Below, piece after piece: positions 4,094 through 5,408 of a stretch of 5,408 nt of DNA. Both the position numbers and the translations under genes were made by a program. The stretch's first letter is position 1; every line of letters begins with the position of its first letter. A model generated the notes under the pieces. The model was given only the letters and a program-made list of their open reading frames with translations. It did not search any database and was not told the DNA's origin. Source of the stretch: an uncultured Oscillospiraceae bacterium (GTDB taxonomy: Bacteria; Bacillota; Clostridia; Oscillospirales; Oscillospiraceae); the NCBI GenBank assembly GCA_947627085.1, contig CANQUO010000144.1, forward strand, positions 1 to 5,408, read 5' to 3'.

Positions 4094-5408
4094 TCTTCGC
4101 CATTGATGTGGATAAAGTCGAAGGAGCCGTAGCCGCCGGAGGGGTTATTTTCCCGGTTGCAGGACCAGAGGCACAGCTTGGCGCCGGTCCAGGTGGCCCG
4201 GGTCAGGGGGCAGCTGTCGCCGATGGGGTCAAAGCGCTGGCCGTCAACGGACCAGGAGAAGGCGTAGGTCTTATCCGCGCGGATATCCAGCCGGAGTAAG
4301 ACCGATTTGGCCGTGAGGTCCACGGTGGCGATCAATTGCTCATTTGCCTCGCCCTCGAAGTATTTTTCCGTGACCTCGCCGCGGTAGAGGGCAAGAGCGC
4401 GGCCGTTTTCCGTGCGCTTTATACCGAGATACCCGTAGGAGTGGCCGATGACGCCGATGGAGGCCATATCGCCCGTCTCGCCATTTTCCGACAGCTCCAC
4501 CCTTGTCACCGCCGACAGGGCGGGGTGCTGGGGTATCTGGGTCATGGCGTTGGGGGCGTACCAGAGGAGGTTTTCGCGCCTATCGTTGGGAAGGCAGGCA
4601 AGGCGCAGGCCGGGGCCGGGGTGGGGGAGCACAAATTTACCGTCGGGGTTTGCCTGCCACTGCCACTGGATGCCCGGAAGGCCGTTTTTAAATTCGTCGG
4701 ACTGGGCGATCTCATACTCCGGCATACCCTCCGCCGGCATGTCCCAATCCTCCACCGGCTCACCGATGCCGTCGGCGTTTGTGTCCCGGCCGATGAAGGG
4801 CCAGTCCATGTGAAAGCACATGGGCTGGAGGTGTGTTATGCGTCCCAGCTCGTAGACGTCCTGGAAGTGCACGAACCAGTCCCGGCCGTCGGGAGCGGTG
4901 ACCCATCCGCCCTGGTGGGGGCCGTTGACGGGGGAGTCGCCCTGGTGCATGACTATCTTGTACTCATAGGGCCCCCAGACGCTGTGGGAGCGGAAGGCCG
5001 ACTGCCACCCCACGGCCACGCCGCCGGAGGGGGCGAGGATATAGTACCAGTCCTTATATTTGTAAAACTTCGGCCCCTCGGTGCCCGGGGCCATCTGGAC
5101 GCCGTCAAATATGACCCTGGGCTCGCCTAAAAGCCCACGGCAGTCCGGGTCTATCTCCACCACCGAGAGCCTGTCGCGTATCCCGGCGCGGCTCTTGGCG
5201 TAGGCAAATACCATGTAGGCCCGCCCGTCGTCGTCCCACAGGGGACAGGGGTCCTCCCACCCCAGGGACTTGCAGAGAAGATTGAGCTTAAATTCCCCGT
5301 AGGGGTCGGCGGACCTTGCCACAAGTATGCCCTCGTCGGGAAGGGGTATGAACACATAAAACATCCCCTCGTGATAGCGTATGGACGGGGCCCAAGTGCC
5401 GGAGCCGT
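4090..5408 (-). CDS. Glycoside hydrolase family 43 enzyme (beta-xylosidase / alpha-L-arabinofuranosidase type), 5' end outside window
   Basis: Likely hydrolyses xylose- or arabinose-containing plant oligosaccharides by the inverting GH43 mechanism; the exact substrate cannot be read from sequence. The frame is open to the window edge, and the Met at 5364 is internal: the upstream in-frame residues GSGTWAPSIRYHEG match the conserved GH43 stretch before FYVF. Numbering from that Met, D38 in WEDPCPLWDDDG fits the pKa-modulating Asp, E96 in TEGPKFYK fits the general acid, and H150 in NGPHQGGWV fits the central His near the propeller metal. The catalytic-base Asp should lie upstream, outside the window. 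Residues 194-205 (DTNADGIGEPVE) resemble an EF-hand loop. From about residue 220 (DEF..GLPGIQWQWQANP) to the end (424) there is a beta-sandwich resembling the GH43 C-terminal concanavalin-like domain. It ends at TGA 4092-4090, 99 bases before the lipoprotein genes. Secretion cannot be judged because the N-terminus is missing. Sure of the family, unsure of the substrate. Confidence 0.93.
   Translation of the reverse strand, partial: GSGTWAPSIRYHEGMFYVFIPLPDEGILVARSADPYGEFKLNLLCKSLGWEDPCPLWDDDGRAYMVFAYAKSRAGIRDRLSVVEIDPDCRGLLGEPRVIFDGVQMAPGTEGPKFYKYKDWYYILAPSGGVAVGWQSAFRSHSVWGPYEYKIVMHQGDSPVNGPHQGGWVTAPDGRDWFVHFQDVYELGRITHLQPMCFHMDWPFIGRDTNADGIGEPVEDWDMPAEGMPEYEIAQSDEFKNGLPGIQWQWQANPDGKFVLPHPGPGLRLACLPNDRRENLLWYAPNAMTQIPQHPALSAVTRVELSENGETGDMASIGVIGHSYGYLGIKRTENGRALALYRGEVTEKYFEGEANEQLIATVDLTAKSVLLRLDIRADKTYAFSWSVDGQRFDPIGDSCPLTRATWTGAKLCLWSCNRENNPSGGYGSFDFIHINGEE

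Noticed and set aside
4336..5130. Plus-strand open frame of 264 codons opposite the GH43 gene
   Set aside because: Antisense shadow: the opposite strand carries clear GH43 motifs, and this frame looks like low-complexity Val/Gly/Ala-rich translation.
5362..5364. ATG in the GH43 frame as the true start codon
   Set aside because: The frame continues upstream to the window edge with conserved GH43 residues (GSGTWAPSIRYHEG), and no ribosome site precedes this ATG.
1..5408. CRISPR array, tRNA or rRNA gene, insertion sequence
   Set aside because: No regularly spaced short repeats, cloverleaf-like sequences, conserved rRNA segments, transposase frames or flanking inverted repeats were seen; almost all of the window is coding on the minus strand.

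Overview
The window looks like a piece of a Gram-positive, anaerobic, gut-type Clostridia chromosome (Oscillospiraceae/Ruminococcaceae-like). This is inferred from strong AGGAGG ribosome sites, short lipoprotein signal peptides, tight same-strand gene packing and a moderately high but uneven G+C content. The species cannot be named from the sequence. Every gene I can support is on the minus strand, so the genes are read from the right edge towards the left edge.

Right part (5408 down to 4090): the downstream portion of a glycoside hydrolase family 43 enzyme. Its 5' end lies outside the window. Two of the three expected catalytic acidic residues and a C-terminal beta-sandwich domain are visible. 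It is probably a beta-xylosidase or alpha-L-arabinofuranosidase acting on plant hemicellulose oligosaccharides.

Junction (4089 to 3991, 99 bases, the only sizeable non-coding stretch): AT-rich sequence, a 9-bp tandem repeat, a weak promoter candidate, and a perfect 10-bp GC-rich hairpin followed by a U-rich run. The hairpin reads as an intrinsic terminator on the minus strand. It sits directly against the ribosome site of the next gene, so it may also act as a leader hairpin or attenuator.

Left part (3990 down to 1): a tandem array of three complete paralogous lipoprotein genes (428, 435 and 431 codons), plus the first 21 codons of a fourth lipoprotein gene running off the left edge. Gaps are only 10 to 13 bases, and in two junctions the stop codon is part of the next Shine-Dalgarno sequence. 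The array is therefore almost certainly one operon. Each full-length protein has a type II signal peptide, a short linker, an invariant DFQKNMHQS peptide, a Cys/His cluster (C-x4-C-x-H-x4/5-C), about seven beta-propeller-like repeats and a conserved C-terminal IYNW ending. The function is unknown. They should sit on the outer face of the cytoplasmic membrane.

How the parts work together is inference: a polysaccharide-degrading enzyme lies next to an expanded set of surface-tethered propeller proteins, which could bind ligands, sense, or scaffold other proteins. The most interesting signals are the tandem paralog family with its Cys/His cluster, the near-identical signal-peptide DNA in two paralogs that differs only synonymously, and the terminator-like hairpin in the leader of the lipoprotein operon.
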